64,000 nucleotides of DNA, taken from NCBI RefSeq assembly GCF_002086275.1, contig NZ_MVHT01000031.1, forward strand, positions 1 through 64,000, given 5' to 3'. Origin of the DNA: Mycobacterium intermedium (GTDB lineage Bacteria; Actinomycetota; Actinomycetes; Mycobacteriales; Mycobacteriaceae). The notes under the pieces are model-generated. The model saw nothing but the letters and a program-made list of their open reading frames with translations, was not told the DNA's origin and did not search any database. The position numbers were made by a program, and so were the translations under genes. Below, one piece after another: positions 27,614-38,032 of this stretch; position 1 is the first letter of the stretch, and every line of letters begins with the position of its first letter.

Positions 27614-29095
27614 ATGCTGCGCCTGAACCGCAAGACCTGGATCCAATTGGCAGTCCTGTCATTGGTGACGGTGTTGTCCTGTGGTGCAATGGTTTTCAAC
27701 TACATGCGGCTGCCGGAGACGCTGTTCGGGGTCGGCGAGTACACCGTGACGGTCGACCTGAAGGAGTCGGCCGGGCTGTACCAGAACGCGGTCGTCACCT
27801 ATCGCGGCACTGACGTGGGTCAGGTCAAGTCGGTCGATGTCACCGCGGACGGCGTGCAAGCGGTGCTCGCCATGCGATCCGGCGTGCAGGTGCCGTCCGA
27901 CGTCAGGGCTTCGGTGCACAGCCGTTCGGCAGTGGGAGAGCAGTACATCGAGCTGACTCCGCTGCCCGGCAAGGATCTCGAGCATTCCCGCTTGCTACGT
28001 GCCGGAGACAAGATTCCCGCCGGCAATGTCGACGTGCCCATCGACATCGGACTGCTGCTCGACATGACCAACCGTGCGTTACAAGCCATTCCGCGGGAGA
28101 ACCTGCGCACGGTGATGGACGAGTCCGATCGGGCGGTTGGCGGCCTTGGGCCCGAATTGTCCCGGATCGTCGACGGGTCGGCGGCGCTGGCGATCGCCGG
28201 CGGACGCAGCGTCGACTCGCTCGCCACCCTGATCGACCAGACCCCACCGGTTTTGAACTCTCAGGTGCAGACCTCGGAGGCGATTGCCACCTGGGCAGCG
28301 CAAACCGCCGCGATCACGGCCCAGTTCAAGGCGCAGGATGCCGCGCTGCGCGACCTGATGACGCAGGGCAGCGAGGGCCTGGAGGAAGGCCGCGCGCTGT
28401 TGGATCGGGTCGCGCCGGCATTGCCGGTGTTGATGGCCAACCTGGTCAGCCTCGGCGACATCGCCGTCGTCTACCGCCACGACATCGAGCAGATCCTGGT
28501 GCTGCTGCCGCAGGGCATCGCCGTCATGGCCGGCTCCCTGGTGCCGAACACCGGCACCAAGCAGGACTACCGGGGCTTTTATCTGGATTTCAATCTCAAC
28601 ATGAACCTGCCGCCACCGTGCACCACCGGCTTCCTGCCGCCGACGCAACGACGCGCGCCGTCCAACGTCGACGCGCCAGACCGGCCCGCCGCGGACTTGT
28701 ACTGCCGGATACCGCAAGACTCGGAGCTCAACGTCCGTGGGGCACGCAACATTCCATGCGAGACCAAGCCGTGGAAGCGCGCACCCACTGTGGAGCTGTG
28801 CGAAAGCGACGAAGAGTACGTACCGCTCAACGACGGTTACAACTGGAAGGGCGACCCCAACGCCACCTACAGCGGCCAGGGCGTGCCGCAGTATCCGCCG
28901 GGACAGGATCCGCGCCTACCACCGCCGCGGGGCACCGCGCCGGCACCTCCGCCCGTAGCCCCGCCGGTAGCGATTGCCACCTACGACCCAGCCTCCGGTG
29001 AGTACATCGGACCCGACGGGCACCGTTACACCGAAACCGATTTGGCGCACCCGCGCGCCAAGAACTGGCAATCACTCTTAGTGCCAACACCGTGA
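27614..29095 (+). CDS. mceF: MceF family lipid-transfer protein
   Basis: 493 residues, last of the six Mce subunits. Membrane helix near 9-28, MCE domain with YQNAVVTYRGTDVGQVKSV, helical region, and a C-terminal extension with a Pro-rich segment (PRLPPPRGTAPAPPP) and YIGPDGHRYTETDL. No overlap with mceE but no gap either. The Mce-associated genes start 26 bp downstream. Confidence 0.92.
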   Translation: MLRLNRKTWIQLAVLSLVTVLSCGAMVFNYMRLPETLFGVGEYTVTVDLKESAGLYQNAVVTYRGTDVGQVKSVDVTADGVQAVLAMRSGVQVPSDVRASVHSRSAVGEQYIELTPLPGKDLEHSRLLRAGDKIPAGNVDVPIDIGLLLDMTNRALQAIPRENLRTVMDESDRAVGGLGPELSRIVDGSAALAIAGGRSVDSLATLIDQTPPVLNSQVQTSEAIATWAAQTAAITAQFKAQDAALRDLMTQGSEGLEEGRALLDRVAPALPVLMANLVSLGDIAVVYRHDIEQILVLLPQGIAVMAGSLVPNTGTKQDYRGFYLDFNLNMNLPPPCTTGFLPPTQRRAPSNVDAPDRPAADLYCRIPQDSELNVRGARNIPCETKPWKRAPTVELCESDEEYVPLNDGYNWKGDPNATYSGQGVPQYPPGQDPRLPPPRGTAPAPPPVAPPVAIATYDPASGEYIGPDGHRYTETDLAHPRAKNWQSLLVPTP

Positions 29096-29120
29096 GCCAT
29101 TGCGGTGAGTAAGGAGCAAC

Positions 29121-29765
29121 ATGGCCGACGAACCTGACACCGTCGAAGTCGACGACGGCACCGAAGTCGAGGGCGTTGCCGAGGCCAAAGATGTCGTGGA
29201 CGTCGAGGACGTCGAGGAAGCCGAAGAGGTGGATGAGGCCGACGAGGACGAAGGCACACCGACCGACCGGCCCGCTCGCCGTCGCTCAACCCCCGTCGTC
29301 TGGGCACTGGTCGCTTCCGGCGTCATCGTGGCATTGCTGATCGGATTGACCGGCTGGTACGGATACCGCGCTTACCATGAGCATGAGGCCAAGGCGCAGC
29401 GCGAGTTGTTCTTGGCCGCCGCACGCCAGGGAGCGGTGAACCTGACAACCATCGACTACACCGAAGTCGACACCGACGTCCAGCGGATTCTGGACTCGTC
29501 CACCGGAACGTTCCGCGACGACTTCGAGCGGCGGGCCGCTCCGTTCGTCGAACTCGTCAAGGCGGCGCAGTCGAAGTCGCAGGGCACGGTCACCGAGGCC
29601 GGATTGGAAGAGCAGCACGGTGATTCGGCTCAGGTGTTGGTGGCGGTCGCGGTGAAGTCGCGCACCGCCGCAGGCGAGGAGGCACCAAGGGAATGGCGGA
29701 TGCGAATAGAGGTCAAGGCGGTCGGCGACGACGCCAAGATGTCGAACGTGGTGTTCGTGCCATGA
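29121..29765 (+). CDS. Mce-associated membrane protein 1
   Basis: 214 residues. Acidic Glu/Asp/Val-rich N-terminus (~1-45), one membrane helix (VVWALVASGVIVALLIGLTGW split here) near 58-78, then an NTF2-like domain typical of Mas proteins (tandem RDDFERRAAPFVELVK, then QVLVAVAVKSR). Mas proteins stabilise the Mce complex in the periplasm. AGGAG upstream of the ATG. ATGA overlap with the next gene. Confidence 0.88.
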   Translation: MADEPDTVEVDDGTEVEGVAEAKDVVDVEDVEEAEEVDEADEDEGTPTDRPARRRSTPVVWALVASGVIVALLIGLTGWYGYRAYHEHEAKAQRELFLAAARQGAVNLTTIDYTEVDTDVQRILDSSTGTFRDDFERRAAPFVELVKAAQSKSQGTVTEAGLEEQHGDSAQVLVAVAVKSRTAAGEEAPREWRMRIEVKAVGDDAKMSNVVFVP

Positions 29766-30442
29766 CGACCGTGAGCGAAAAAACCGACGGCGCGATCGCC
29801 GCTTCGAGCTACCCGGATCTGGAGCCGACAGCCGAAAGCGCATTGGCACTGGAAGATTCGGACGTTGCGGAGGCCGACGCCGAGGGAGCCGAGGAAGACT
29901 CCGATGAGGCGGTGGACGCCGAGTCCGAGATCGAGACCTCAAGGGACAAGACGCCAATCGCTTGGACACGGGTGCTCGCGTATGGGGTACTCCCCGGTCT
30001 GGCGTTGGTACTGGCTCTGACGGCGGGATACTTCCGATGGATAGCCGTATCGGAGGCCGATGCCGCTCAGGCGCGGAGCGAAACCGTGCGGATTGCCAGC
30101 GAAGACGCGGTGGCGTTGCTGTCCTATAAGGCCGATACGGCCGACAAGGAACTGGGCGCGGCGCGTGACCGACTGACCGGTGACTTCAAGGACGCTTACA
30201 CGTCCCTTACCCGCCAAGTCGTCATTCCGGGCGCAAAGGAAAAGCAGATCTCGGCGGTCGCGAAAGTCAGCGCGGCGGCGTCGGTATCGGCCACCGAGAA
30301 CCACGCGGTCGTCCTGTTGTTCGTCAATCAAACCGTGACGATGGGCGAGGGTGGCACTCCCACCGACACCCAGCCCGTCATTCGGGTGACGTTAGAGAAA
30401 GTCGATGGCCGATGGCTGGTTTCGCACTTCGACCCGGTATGA
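29762..30442 (+). CDS. Mce-associated membrane protein 2
   Basis: 226 residues from the ATG at 29762, which overlaps the previous stop; a longer open frame begins upstream but lies inside that gene. Again an acidic N-terminus (~20-60), one membrane helix near 72-92, and a Mas/NTF2-like domain with TGDFKDAYTSL and NHAVVLLFVNQTVT and a C-terminus GRWLVSHFDPV. Forms a pair with the preceding Mas protein. Confidence 0.88.
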   Translation: MTTVSEKTDGAIAASSYPDLEPTAESALALEDSDVAEADAEGAEEDSDEAVDAESEIETSRDKTPIAWTRVLAYGVLPGLALVLALTAGYFRWIAVSEADAAQARSETVRIASEDAVALLSYKADTADKELGAARDRLTGDFKDAYTSLTRQVVIPGAKEKQISAVAKVSAAASVSATENHAVVLLFVNQTVTMGEGGTPTDTQPVIRVTLEKVDGRWLVSHFDPV

Positions 30443-30942
30443 CCCCCGGTATGAGCCGTAGTCTTGGCGGGCTGTCAGCGCTGCCGGCCGCCGTAATCCT
30501 CGCGGGGGTGTTGGCGGCCCCGGCCGCGCACGCCGACAACAAGCGGCTCAACGACAGCGTCGTCTCCGCCGTCTACACCATTCAGCACCAAGCCGGCTGC
30601 ACCAACGATGTCATCCCGAACAACTCGCTCACGCTGGCCGCTCAGTGGCACGCCGACGACATGTTGAGCAACCGAAGCATCAACGACGACATCGGATCCG
30701 ACGGATCGACGCCGCAGGACCGCGCCAATGCCGCCGGGTTTCGCGGCCGAGTAACCGAGACGGTGGCGACCAACCCGGCCTTGTCGATCAGCAGCCTCGA
30801 ACTGGTGAAACAGTGGTACTACGACGACTATTCGATGTCCATCATCCGGGACTGCGCCAACACTGCCATCGGGGTGTGGTCGGTGAACAGCCTGGATCGC
30901 ACCGTCGTGGTCGCCGTGTATGGACAGCCCGCAGCGCGCTGA
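30439..30942 (+). CDS. Secreted CAP-like (SCP/PR-1 fold) protein of the mce operon
   Basis: 167 residues from the ATG overlapping the previous stop (ATGA). A signal peptide (SALPAAVILAGVLAAPAAHA) is cleaved near AHA-DN. The mature part resembles a small CAP domain: SLTLAAQWHADDML, then GFRGRVTETV and DCANTAIGVWSV. It has two Cys likely to form a disulfide. Position at the end of an mce operon suggests an accessory exported factor; the reaction is unknown. The fold assignment is from motif spacing only. Confidence 0.7.
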   Translation: MTPGMSRSLGGLSALPAAVILAGVLAAPAAHADNKRLNDSVVSAVYTIQHQAGCTNDVIPNNSLTLAAQWHADDMLSNRSINDDIGSDGSTPQDRANAAGFRGRVTETVATNPALSISSLELVKQWYYDDYSMSIIRDCANTAIGVWSVNSLDRTVVVAVYGQPAAR

Positions 30943-30980
30943 CAACGCCCGTCTGCTCGGCATCACCGGCAGGAGGAGCA

Positions 30981-31271
30981 GATGATCTGGGTCGACCAGA
31001 TCTGTTGGTAGGCAATGGGATATCGGCGGAGAGCCTACCCCGCCGACTCTACCGATCTCTGCACGGCAAGCTGCTCAAGTTGCCCGACGCCACGCGAGTG
31101 TTTCCCGCACACGGTGCCGGGTCTGCCTGCGGCAAGAACCTGTCCAGCGAAACCTGCTCCACCATCGGCGAACAACGCCGAACCAATTACGCGGCCAGTA
31201 TCACCGACGTGGACGAATTCGTCGCCTCGCTCACGTCGGACCAGGCGACGCAACCGCGCTACTTCGAATAA
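30981..31271 (+). pseudogene. C-terminal remnant of an MBL-fold hydrolase (persulfide dioxygenase/rhodanese-type)
   Basis: About 96 codons read DDLGRPDLL, then LYRSLHGKLLKLPDATRVFPAHGAGSACGKNLS and EQRRTNYA, ending QPRYFE and a stop. In intact MBL-fold proteins of the ETHE1/hydroxyacylglutathione-hydrolase group the same segments occur as GDxGRPDLL, LYxSLHxKLLxLPD and PAHGAGSxCGxxLS. The catalytic HxHxDH part is missing and the frame upstream belongs to the CAP-like gene's shadow frame. So this is the 3' end of a deleted gene. Lies between the mce operon and malic enzyme. Confidence 0.75.
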
Positions 31272-31373
31272 CCTGTCCGGCGGTTTCGGCGCCTGGCGAG
31301 CAACCCTCGCGAGCAGACACAAAGTTGTACAAAACGGGCCGCTCTGATACCAGTTTGCGTCTGCTCGGCGTGA

Positions 31374-33020
31374 TTAGTCGTAGGTGGGCCACCACATCGT
31401 GTCCTGGATGGCCTGTTTGACGTTGTCGTGCGTCCTCGTCGCCACTCCGTCGGCCACGGCGGCCGCACAGACGGCCTCGGCGACCGCAGCCGACGTGGAC
31501 CGCAAGTCGCAAACATCGGGCAACAGCGAGTCGCCCGGATTTTTCGGGTTGGCCAGCAGCGCAATCGCTTTGGCGGCGGCGTGCAACATGTTCTGGGTCA
31601 GCAACCGAGCCCCGGAGATGATCACCCCGAGCCCGATGCCCGGGAACACCAGCACATTGTTGGCTTGGCCGATGGTGTAGGTGACCCCGTCGTATTCCAC
31701 CGGCGCGGCCGGGCTGCCGGTGGTAATGAGGGCCTTGCCCTTCGACCATTGCACGATGTCGACCGGCATGGCCTCCATCCGTGAAGTCGGGTTGGACAGC
31801 GGGAAGATCATCGGCCGATCGCAGCAGGCCGTCATGGCCTCGACCACTTCTTGGGTGAAGGCGCCGGAAACCGCTGAGCTGCCGAGCAAGACGGTAGGGG
31901 AGGCCAACTTGATGGCCTCGAGTAATCCGACCCGTTCCCCGGGCTCGACGCCGAGTTGTTTGCGGTTCTTCGCGTAGGGCACCTGGAAGTCCCGCAGGTC
32001 CTCCATGTCGTCGAAGAGCAGGCCCTGCTTGTCGATGGCCCAGATCTGCGACTCGGCCTGCTCGACGGTGGCGCCGTCGGCGACGATGGCGTCCCTGATC
32101 TGATCGGCGACACCGATCCCGGCCGTGCCGGCGCCGAATACGATGATGCGCTGATCGCGGAAGCGGGTGCCGTTGGCTTCCGTCCCGCCATCGACGGCGG
32201 CCACGACCACCGCGCCGGTCCCTTGCACGTCGTCGTTGAACACGCAGTATTTCGAACCGTACTTCTGCAAGATCTTCCGCGCGTTCGCCGGGCCGAAATC
32301 TTCGAAATGCAGCAGCGCCCGAGGAAACATCTGGTGTGCGGTTTCGATGTAGTGGTCGATGAACTTGTCGTATTCCTCACCGCGCCGCCGACCATGGCGA
32401 ACACCCAGATAGAAGGGATCCTGCAGCAGCTGTTCGTTGTCGGTGCCCACATCGAGTGACACCGCCAAGGTGCGGCGCGGGTCGATGCCGCCGCCGGCGG
32501 TGTACAATGCCAATTTGCCCACCGCGATCTGGATGCCACCCACGCCCCAGTCGCCGATACCCAGGATCGCCTCGGCGTCGGTGCACACGATCAGGTCGAT
32601 GTCGTCGGGCCCTTGCCCCAGCGTTTCGAAGGCCGGGCCGACGTCCTCGGGTTGGTCGATGCTGAGGAAAAGCCCCCGTTGCCCCCGGTATTCGTCGGAG
32701 AACCGCTGGATGGCTTCCCCGACTGTGGGCGTGTACACCACCGGCATCAGCTCGGGCAGATGATCGGTCAGCATCTTGAAGTACAGCAGCTCGTGCCGGT
32801 AGTGCAACTGCTCGAGCAGCAAATTCCGTCCCAAATCCGTTGCCATGGTTTGCAATTGGCGCCACACCCGCTCGGCTTGTTGCTCGAGCGTGAGTACCGC
32901 CGATGGGAGCCGCCCAGTCAGGCCCAGCCGCCGCCGCTCTTCGTGGGTGAAGCCGACCCCGCGATTGAGGCTGGGGGTGGACAGCGCGGCGGGAAAACGT
33001 GGGACGTTGACATCGCCCAT
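31374..33020 (-). CDS. mez: NAD-dependent malic enzyme (malate oxidoreductase)
   Basis: 548 residues. Oxidatively decarboxylates malate to pyruvate with NAD(P). Motifs in order: PVVYTPTVGEA (catalytic Tyr region), metal/malate site FNDDVQGTGAVV, Rossmann loop FGAGTAGIGVA, and PLSNPTSRMEA. Length is normal for the ~550-residue class. ATG has GGAGG about 6 bases upstream. Orthologous to mez of M. tuberculosis (Rv2332), which there lies near cysK1 and cysE; here about 16 kb of encapsulin, mce and related genes lie between them. Confidence 0.96.
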   Translation of the reverse strand: MGDVNVPRFPAALSTPSLNRGVGFTHEERRRLGLTGRLPSAVLTLEQQAERVWRQLQTMATDLGRNLLLEQLHYRHELLYFKMLTDHLPELMPVVYTPTVGEAIQRFSDEYRGQRGLFLSIDQPEDVGPAFETLGQGPDDIDLIVCTDAEAILGIGDWGVGGIQIAVGKLALYTAGGGIDPRRTLAVSLDVGTDNEQLLQDPFYLGVRHGRRRGEEYDKFIDHYIETAHQMFPRALLHFEDFGPANARKILQKYGSKYCVFNDDVQGTGAVVVAAVDGGTEANGTRFRDQRIIVFGAGTAGIGVADQIRDAIVADGATVEQAESQIWAIDKQGLLFDDMEDLRDFQVPYAKNRKQLGVEPGERVGLLEAIKLASPTVLLGSSAVSGAFTQEVVEAMTACCDRPMIFPLSNPTSRMEAMPVDIVQWSKGKALITTGSPAAPVEYDGVTYTIGQANNVLVFPGIGLGVIISGARLLTQNMLHAAAKAIALLANPKNPGDSLLPDVCDLRSTSAAVAEAVCAAAVADGVATRTHDNVKQAIQDTMWWPTYD

Positions 33021-33110
33021 GACGACCTCCGGGGGTGACTTGCTCGCGTCAAGTCACCGTAACGTCAGTCGAGGCCGACGGGCCTTAAGTAAACGCGATG
33101 AATACCGCGA

Positions 33111-33437
33111 TCAGACACTGAGCGCGGCGTCCGCAGCGTTCGGGGTCGAGTTCTGCATCGTGGCGGCGGGCGAGGCCTCCGCCGAATCGTTGGCGGCAGC
33201 CATCTCACAGACGCACGGCGCGGCACGCTTCCGCGACTCACGCCACAACTCAAAACCGCGTTTGCGCTTCATGTGCTGCGCGTAGACCCGGTCGCACTGC
33301 TGCTGCGAGAATGCCAGATCCAGCTTGACGGGCAATCCCGCCCAGTCAACCCGGTCGAATGGCGACGCCCCGTCGGTCGGGCCGTCATCTGTCGCGGCGG
33401 CGCGTAGCTTGCATTGCAACGGGCATTCCCGAGTCAC
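33111..33437 (-). pseudogene. Decayed duplicate of the C-terminal part of the nitrate reductase flavoprotein
   Basis: An open frame of 108 codons whose middle part reads LDLAFSQQQCDRVYAQHMKRKRGFELW and then APCVC. The large gene just upstream on the same strand contains [27 protein letters not shown] and then [10 protein letters not shown]. The aligned core is clear, but the rest has lost the NADPH-binding Cys-Gly and terminates soon. It has an ATG but no flavin domain, so it cannot be a working reductase. Most likely a partial gene duplication that decayed. Confidence 0.75.
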
Positions 33438-33543
33438 GACTGCATTCCCTCCCGCTAGTGCTAACTCGACTCTGGGGTGAATGCTGCGACTGAGATGTTT
33501 CCAGCGCGGGATTCGGGATGTTTCCGCCGTATTAACTCTTGTG

Positions 33544-36500
33544 TTAGTAGACGTCGCGGTGGTAGCGCTTGTCGGCGCTCAGTGCGCGGACATAGGCCTG
33601 GGCCTCGTCCGCCGCCAGCCTGCCGTGCTCGGCCACGATCTCGCACAGCGCGCGATCGACGTCTTTGGCCATGGGGTCGGCGGTCCCGCACACGTACAGC
33701 TGTGCCCCGTCCTGCAGCCACTCCCACAGCTGGGCGCCGCGCTTGCGCATCAGGTGCTGCACGTAGACCTTCTCGCGCTGGTCACGCGAAAACGCGAGGT
33801 CCAGCTCGGTGAGCAGCCCGTCGGCGTGCATCGCCTCGATCTCGTCCCGGTAGTAGAAGTCGGTGGCGGCGTGCTGCTCCCCGAAGAACAGCCAGTTGGG
33901 CCCGGTGTGGCCGAGTGCGCGCCGCTCCTGCAGGAAGCCGCGGAAGGGCGCGATCCCAGTACCCGGCCCGACCATGATCATCGGGGTGTCGGGATCGCTG
34001 GGTGGACGGAAATTCGACGGCCGGACGTAGACCGCGATCTGATCGCCGGGGGAGCGGTCCGCGAGGTAGGTCGAGCAGACCCCGCGCCGCGGAATGCCCT
34101 TGAAGTTGTAGCGCACGGGCGAGACTGTCAGGTGAATCTCGTTCGGGCTCACCTTGGGACTCGACGAGATCGAATACAGCCGCGGTTGCAGCGGTTTGAG
34201 GATGGTCAGCCACTCGTCGGTGGTCGCTCGCACCGGCAGCTGCGCAAGCAGGTCCACCGATTGGCGGCCCCACGTCCAGTCGGCGAGGGCGGTCCTGTTC
34301 TCCGGACGCAGCAGGGCGGCCAGTTCGCTGTCACCGGAGCGTTGCTGCACGAACCTGAGCAGGTCCGGGCTGATGTGGGCGATCTCGAGCCGGTCGGTGA
34401 GTGCGGCACGCAGTGACATTGCCCCCTGGTTGGCCAGCTCGACCGTCGCATCGCCGTCCAGGCCCGTCACCGTCAGCCACTCCTCGACGAGGTGGTCGCT
34501 GTTGCGTGGCCAGACACCAAGCGCGTCGCCGGCCTCGTAGCGCAGCGCTGATTCCGGAAGGTCGAACACCAACTGCCGTACATCTTTCGCCGACTGCGCA
34601 CGGGTGAGCGTGCAATTGCGAACCAGGCTGGTGAGTAGCGGCCGCTTCCTGGTGAACCGTTGCGAATCGGGTCGGGTCTGTTCCCGGGTGGTCGTGACCG
34701 CCAGCCCATTCGGCTTGGCCCTGTCCGGCTCGGCCGTCAGTGCGCGCAGGACCGCGTCCAACCAGCGTGCCGCGGCGTCCTCATAGTCCGGGTCGCAGTC
34801 CACCCGCTCGGCGATGCGGGTGGCCCCCAGCGCGGCGAGGCGCTCGTCGATTTTGCGTCCGTGGCCGCAAAAGTCGTGATAGTTGGAGTCGCCCAACGCG
34901 AGAACCGCGTACCGGGTGCCGCCGAGGCGGGGGGCGTCGTCCGATGTCAACGTGTGCCAGAATCCGGCGCCGTTGTCGGGTGGGTCGCCATCCCCGGTGG
35001 TACTGGTGATGACCAGCAGCTCCGTCGTCGTCGACAGGTCCGCGGTGGGGTAGTCGTCCATGCTGTGCAGGGCGACCGGCAGCCGAGCGTCACGAAGCTT
35101 GGCGGCGATCTCCGCGGCGAGATCTTCGGCATTGCCGGTCTGTGACGCCCACAGGATTACGATCGTTTTTCGCTCGGCGACCGGCCTGTCTGGGTGGAAA
35201 CCGATCAGCGGCGGGGCCACCGGCTCCACGGGGGGGTCGGTCTGGGGCTCGGTGCGCGCGAACATCCCCGCGAGCAGACCGTCCAGCCACAACCGGGTGG
35301 CGGTGTCGAACGGAGCGCTGGCGGGAACGGTGGGCACGCCAGGCATGCGGCGACCCGTTTCCGACCGGAGCCCGGCCAGCAACCCCGCTAGGTAGGAGCG
35401 GCCGAGGGGACCGAACTTCGGCATCGGTTCACTTGCCACACCGAGCATCTCGGCCAGGGCGTCGACGTGCGACACACTGAAGTTCTCGATCTCGTTCAAA
35501 TGAACGGGCGCGGCCTCATCCATCTTGGCGGGCACGGCAGAGATGTCACCCGAGTCAGGCTGAGCGGCCGCGACTTTGGTGAGGCTGACCGCGCACACCT
35601 TGTATTCGGGCTGGCGCGATATCGGGTCGATGGCGTCGTTGGTGACGGCGTTGATCGACAGGTACTCGCCGTAGCTGTCGTTCCAGTGGAAGGGTGCGAA
35701 ACAGCTCCCGCGTCGCACTCGATCGGTGATCATGGCGGGCAGCACCGCTCGGCCGCGGCGCGAAGCGATTTCAATGCGGTCGCCGTCCTGGACCTGGAGC
35801 GCTTCGGCATCGTCGGGGTGAATCTCGACGAACGGCCCGGGATTGAGTTTGTTGAGCTTGGCGACCTTGCCGGTCTTGGTCAGCGTGTGCCATTGATGCG
35901 CCAGGCGTCCGGTGTTGAGCAGGAACGGGTATCCAGCGTCGGGCATCTCCTCTGCGGGCAGGTGTGGGCGCGCGAAGAACACGGCACGACCGCTCGGGGT
36001 GGGGAAGGCCAGACGCGGCACGGTACCGTCCTCGCGCACTAACTGAGGTCGGCTGACACCGTCATTGAGGTAGCGGATCGGGTTGCGGCCGCTGGTTGCC
36101 CCGGGCGGACACGGCCACTGCACGGGTTGCTGACGTAGCCGCTGGTGGCTGATCCCGCGCAAGTCGTAACCGGTTGCCGGGTTGGAGAACCGCTTGATCT
36201 CGTCGAACACGTCCGAGGCGGTCTCATAGTTGAAGTGGTCCGAATACCCCATCGCGCAAGCGATCCGGGCGATGATCTCCCAGTCCGGCAGCGCTTGTCC
36301 CGGCGGCTCGACGGCCTGTTGGGACAACGTCATGGTGCGTTCGGAGTTGACCATGACGCCGTCGGACTCGGTCCACAGTGCACCCGGCAGCAAGACGTCG
36401 GCGTACGCGTTGGTCTCGGTCTCGAAGAACGCATCCTGGCTGATCACCAGTTCTGCCTTCTCCAGGCCGGCCAGCACCGTCTTCCGGTTCGCCACCGTGG

Positions 36501-37737
36501 CAACGGGATTGGTGCAGATGATCCAGCATGCCTTGATCTGCCCGTCGGCCATCCGGGAGAACAGGTCGATCACGCCGCCACTGACGTCGGTGCGCAGCGA
36601 CTCACGTGGAATGCCCCACTGGTCCTCCACGAACTCCCGGTCGTCCGCGGACAGCACCGACCGCTGGCCCGGCAAACCTGGCCCCATATAACCCATTTCG
36701 CGACCACCCATCGCGTTGGGTTGCCCGGTGAGTGAGAACGGCCCGCTGCCGAGTTTGCAGATCGCGCCGGTAGCCAGGTGCAGGTTGCAGACTGCGTTGG
36801 TGTTCCAGGTGCCGTGGGTGCTCTGGTTGAGTCCCATGGTCCAGCAACTCATCCAGTTCGCGGCTTCACCGATCCAGCGGGCGGCCGTGCGGATGTCGTC
36901 GACGGGAATTCCGGTGATTTCGCTGACCACCTCAGGGGTGAACTGCTCCAGCAAGCCGGGCATGTCTTCCCAGCCTTCGGTGAACTCGGCAATGAATTCG
37001 GCGTCGGTGTGGCCGTTTTCGACGATCAGGTGCAGCAGGCCGTTCAGCAGTGCCAGATCGGTGCCTGGCGCGATCTGCAGGAAGAGATCCGCCTTTTCTG
37101 CAGTGGCGGTGCGGCGCGGGTCGACGACGATCAACTTGGCGCCCGCTTTGACGCGCTCCATCATCCGTAGGAACAGGATCGGGTGGCAGTCCGCCATATT
37201 CGCGCCGATGACGAAAAAGACGTCGGCGTGGTCGAAGTCTTGGTACGAGCCGGGCGGGCCGTCGGCGCCCAGCGACAGCTTGTAGCCCGAGCTGGCGCCG
37301 GCCATGCACAGCCGTGAGTTGGATTCGATCTGGTTGGTGCCGATGAAGCCTTTGGCCAGTTTGTTCGCCAGGTACTGGGCCTCGATCGACATCTGACCAG
37401 ACACGTAGAGCGCGACCGCATCGGGGCCGTGCTCGTCGATGATCGCGCGCAACCGTTGCGCGCATTTGTCGATGGCTGCATCGATATCGATGGCCTCGAG
37501 GGGCTCGGCGCGGACGTCCCGGTAATGCGCCGATTCCATCCGGCCCGGCCCGGCGAGCATGTCCGCGGTGGTGGCGCCCTTCGTGCACAACCGGCCGAAA
37601 TTCGCCGGATGAGTCGCTTGCCCAATGGATTTGGCGATGTGACGGCGGCCGCTTTGCGGGTCCGTTGTGATCTGCAACACGACGCCACAACCCACGCCGC
37701 AGTAGGTGCACGTGGTGTTCACGGCATCCCCAGCCAC
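33544..37737 (-). CDS. Assimilatory nitrate reductase fused to a diflavin reductase
   Basis: 1397 residues from the GTG preceded by AAGGAAG; an upstream ATG at 37758 has a weaker site. N-terminal [4Fe-4S] cysteines are Cys10, 13, 17 and 51 (CTYCGVGC...CTKG), followed by the molybdopterin oxidoreductase core to about 550 and the dinucleotide-binding domain about 590-720. After a linker, a flavodoxin ([10 protein letters not shown], ~860) and a CysJ-type FAD/NADPH module (RLYSISSSP ~1190; [16 protein letters not shown] ~1260; [10 protein letters not shown] ~1350) follow. Electrons from NADPH through FAD and FMN can thus reach the molybdenum site within one chain. PGAP-style name: bifunctional nitrate reductase/sulfite reductase flavoprotein. 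No nitrite reductase is present in the window. Confidence 0.93.
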   Translation of the reverse strand: MAGDAVNTTCTYCGVGCGVVLQITTDPQSGRRHIAKSIGQATHPANFGRLCTKGATTADMLAGPGRMESAHYRDVRAEPLEAIDIDAAIDKCAQRLRAIIDEHGPDAVALYVSGQMSIEAQYLANKLAKGFIGTNQIESNSRLCMAGASSGYKLSLGADGPPGSYQDFDHADVFFVIGANMADCHPILFLRMMERVKAGAKLIVVDPRRTATAEKADLFLQIAPGTDLALLNGLLHLIVENGHTDAEFIAEFTEGWEDMPGLLEQFTPEVVSEITGIPVDDIRTAARWIGEAANWMSCWTMGLNQSTHGTWNTNAVCNLHLATGAICKLGSGPFSLTGQPNAMGGREMGYMGPGLPGQRSVLSADDREFVEDQWGIPRESLRTDVSGGVIDLFSRMADGQIKACWIICTNPVATVANRKTVLAGLEKAELVISQDAFFETETNAYADVLLPGALWTESDGVMVNSERTMTLSQQAVEPPGQALPDWEIIARIACAMGYSDHFNYETASDVFDEIKRFSNPATGYDLRGISHQRLRQQPVQWPCPPGATSGRNPIRYLNDGVSRPQLVREDGTVPRLAFPTPSGRAVFFARPHLPAEEMPDAGYPFLLNTGRLAHQWHTLTKTGKVAKLNKLNPGPFVEIHPDDAEALQVQDGDRIEIASRRGRAVLPAMITDRVRRGSCFAPFHWNDSYGEYLSINAVTNDAIDPISRQPEYKVCAVSLTKVAAAQPDSGDISAVPAKMDEAAPVHLNEIENFSVSHVDALAEMLGVASEPMPKFGPLGRSYLAGLLAGLRSETGRRMPGVPTVPASAPFDTATRLWLDGLLAGMFARTEPQTDPPVEPVAPPLIGFHPDRPVAERKTIVILWASQTGNAEDLAAEIAAKLRDARLPVALHSMDDYPTADLSTTTELLVITSTTGDGDPPDNGAGFWHTLTSDDAPRLGGTRYAVLALGDSNYHDFCGHGRKIDERLAALGATRIAERVDCDPDYEDAAARWLDAVLRALTAEPDRAKPNGLAVTTTREQTRPDSQRFTRKRPLLTSLVRNCTLTRAQSAKDVRQLVFDLPESALRYEAGDALGVWPRNSDHLVEEWLTVTGLDGDATVELANQGAMSLRAALTDRLEIAHISPDLLRFVQQRSGDSELAALLRPENRTALADWTWGRQSVDLLAQLPVRATTDEWLTILKPLQPRLYSISSSPKVSPNEIHLTVSPVRYNFKGIPRRGVCSTYLADRSPGDQIAVYVRPSNFRPPSDPDTPMIMVGPGTGIAPFRGFLQERRALGHTGPNWLFFGEQHAATDFYYRDEIEAMHADGLLTELDLAFSRDQREKVYVQHLMRKRGAQLWEWLQDGAQLYVCGTADPMAKDVDRALCEIVAEHGRLAADEAQAYVRALSADKRYHRDVY

Positions 37738-38032
37738 GTGACTTCCTTCCGGATTCATGGCGCCAACCAGCGCAATGGTGCGATCGCAATCGTGCGACAG
37801 CGATGTTTCGGGATGAGATTCCCGACGTTTCGGCGGGTTTACGTACTTCTCGCACGGGTCTTTGTCCGCAGTGCGTTCTGTGAAACAGCGCCAAAACACT
37901 GGTCGACGGTGACCATGGGAACGATCCGGCGATCGTTGCCCAGGCTACTAGCGGAAGCACCCGTGAAAGGCCCACCACCTGGGGTTTTGACCAAACCGGG
38001 GGGACATTCACAGGGTTCGCTAAGCTCGCCAC

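Noticed and set aside
26327..27646. 439-codon minus-strand frame over mceE
   Set aside because: Shadow of mceE with its lipobox and MCE domain.
30645..31271. One 208-codon gene covering the CAP gene end and the MBL remnant
   Set aside because: Only the last ~96 codons match MBL proteins; the earlier part is an out-of-frame reading of the CAP-like gene.
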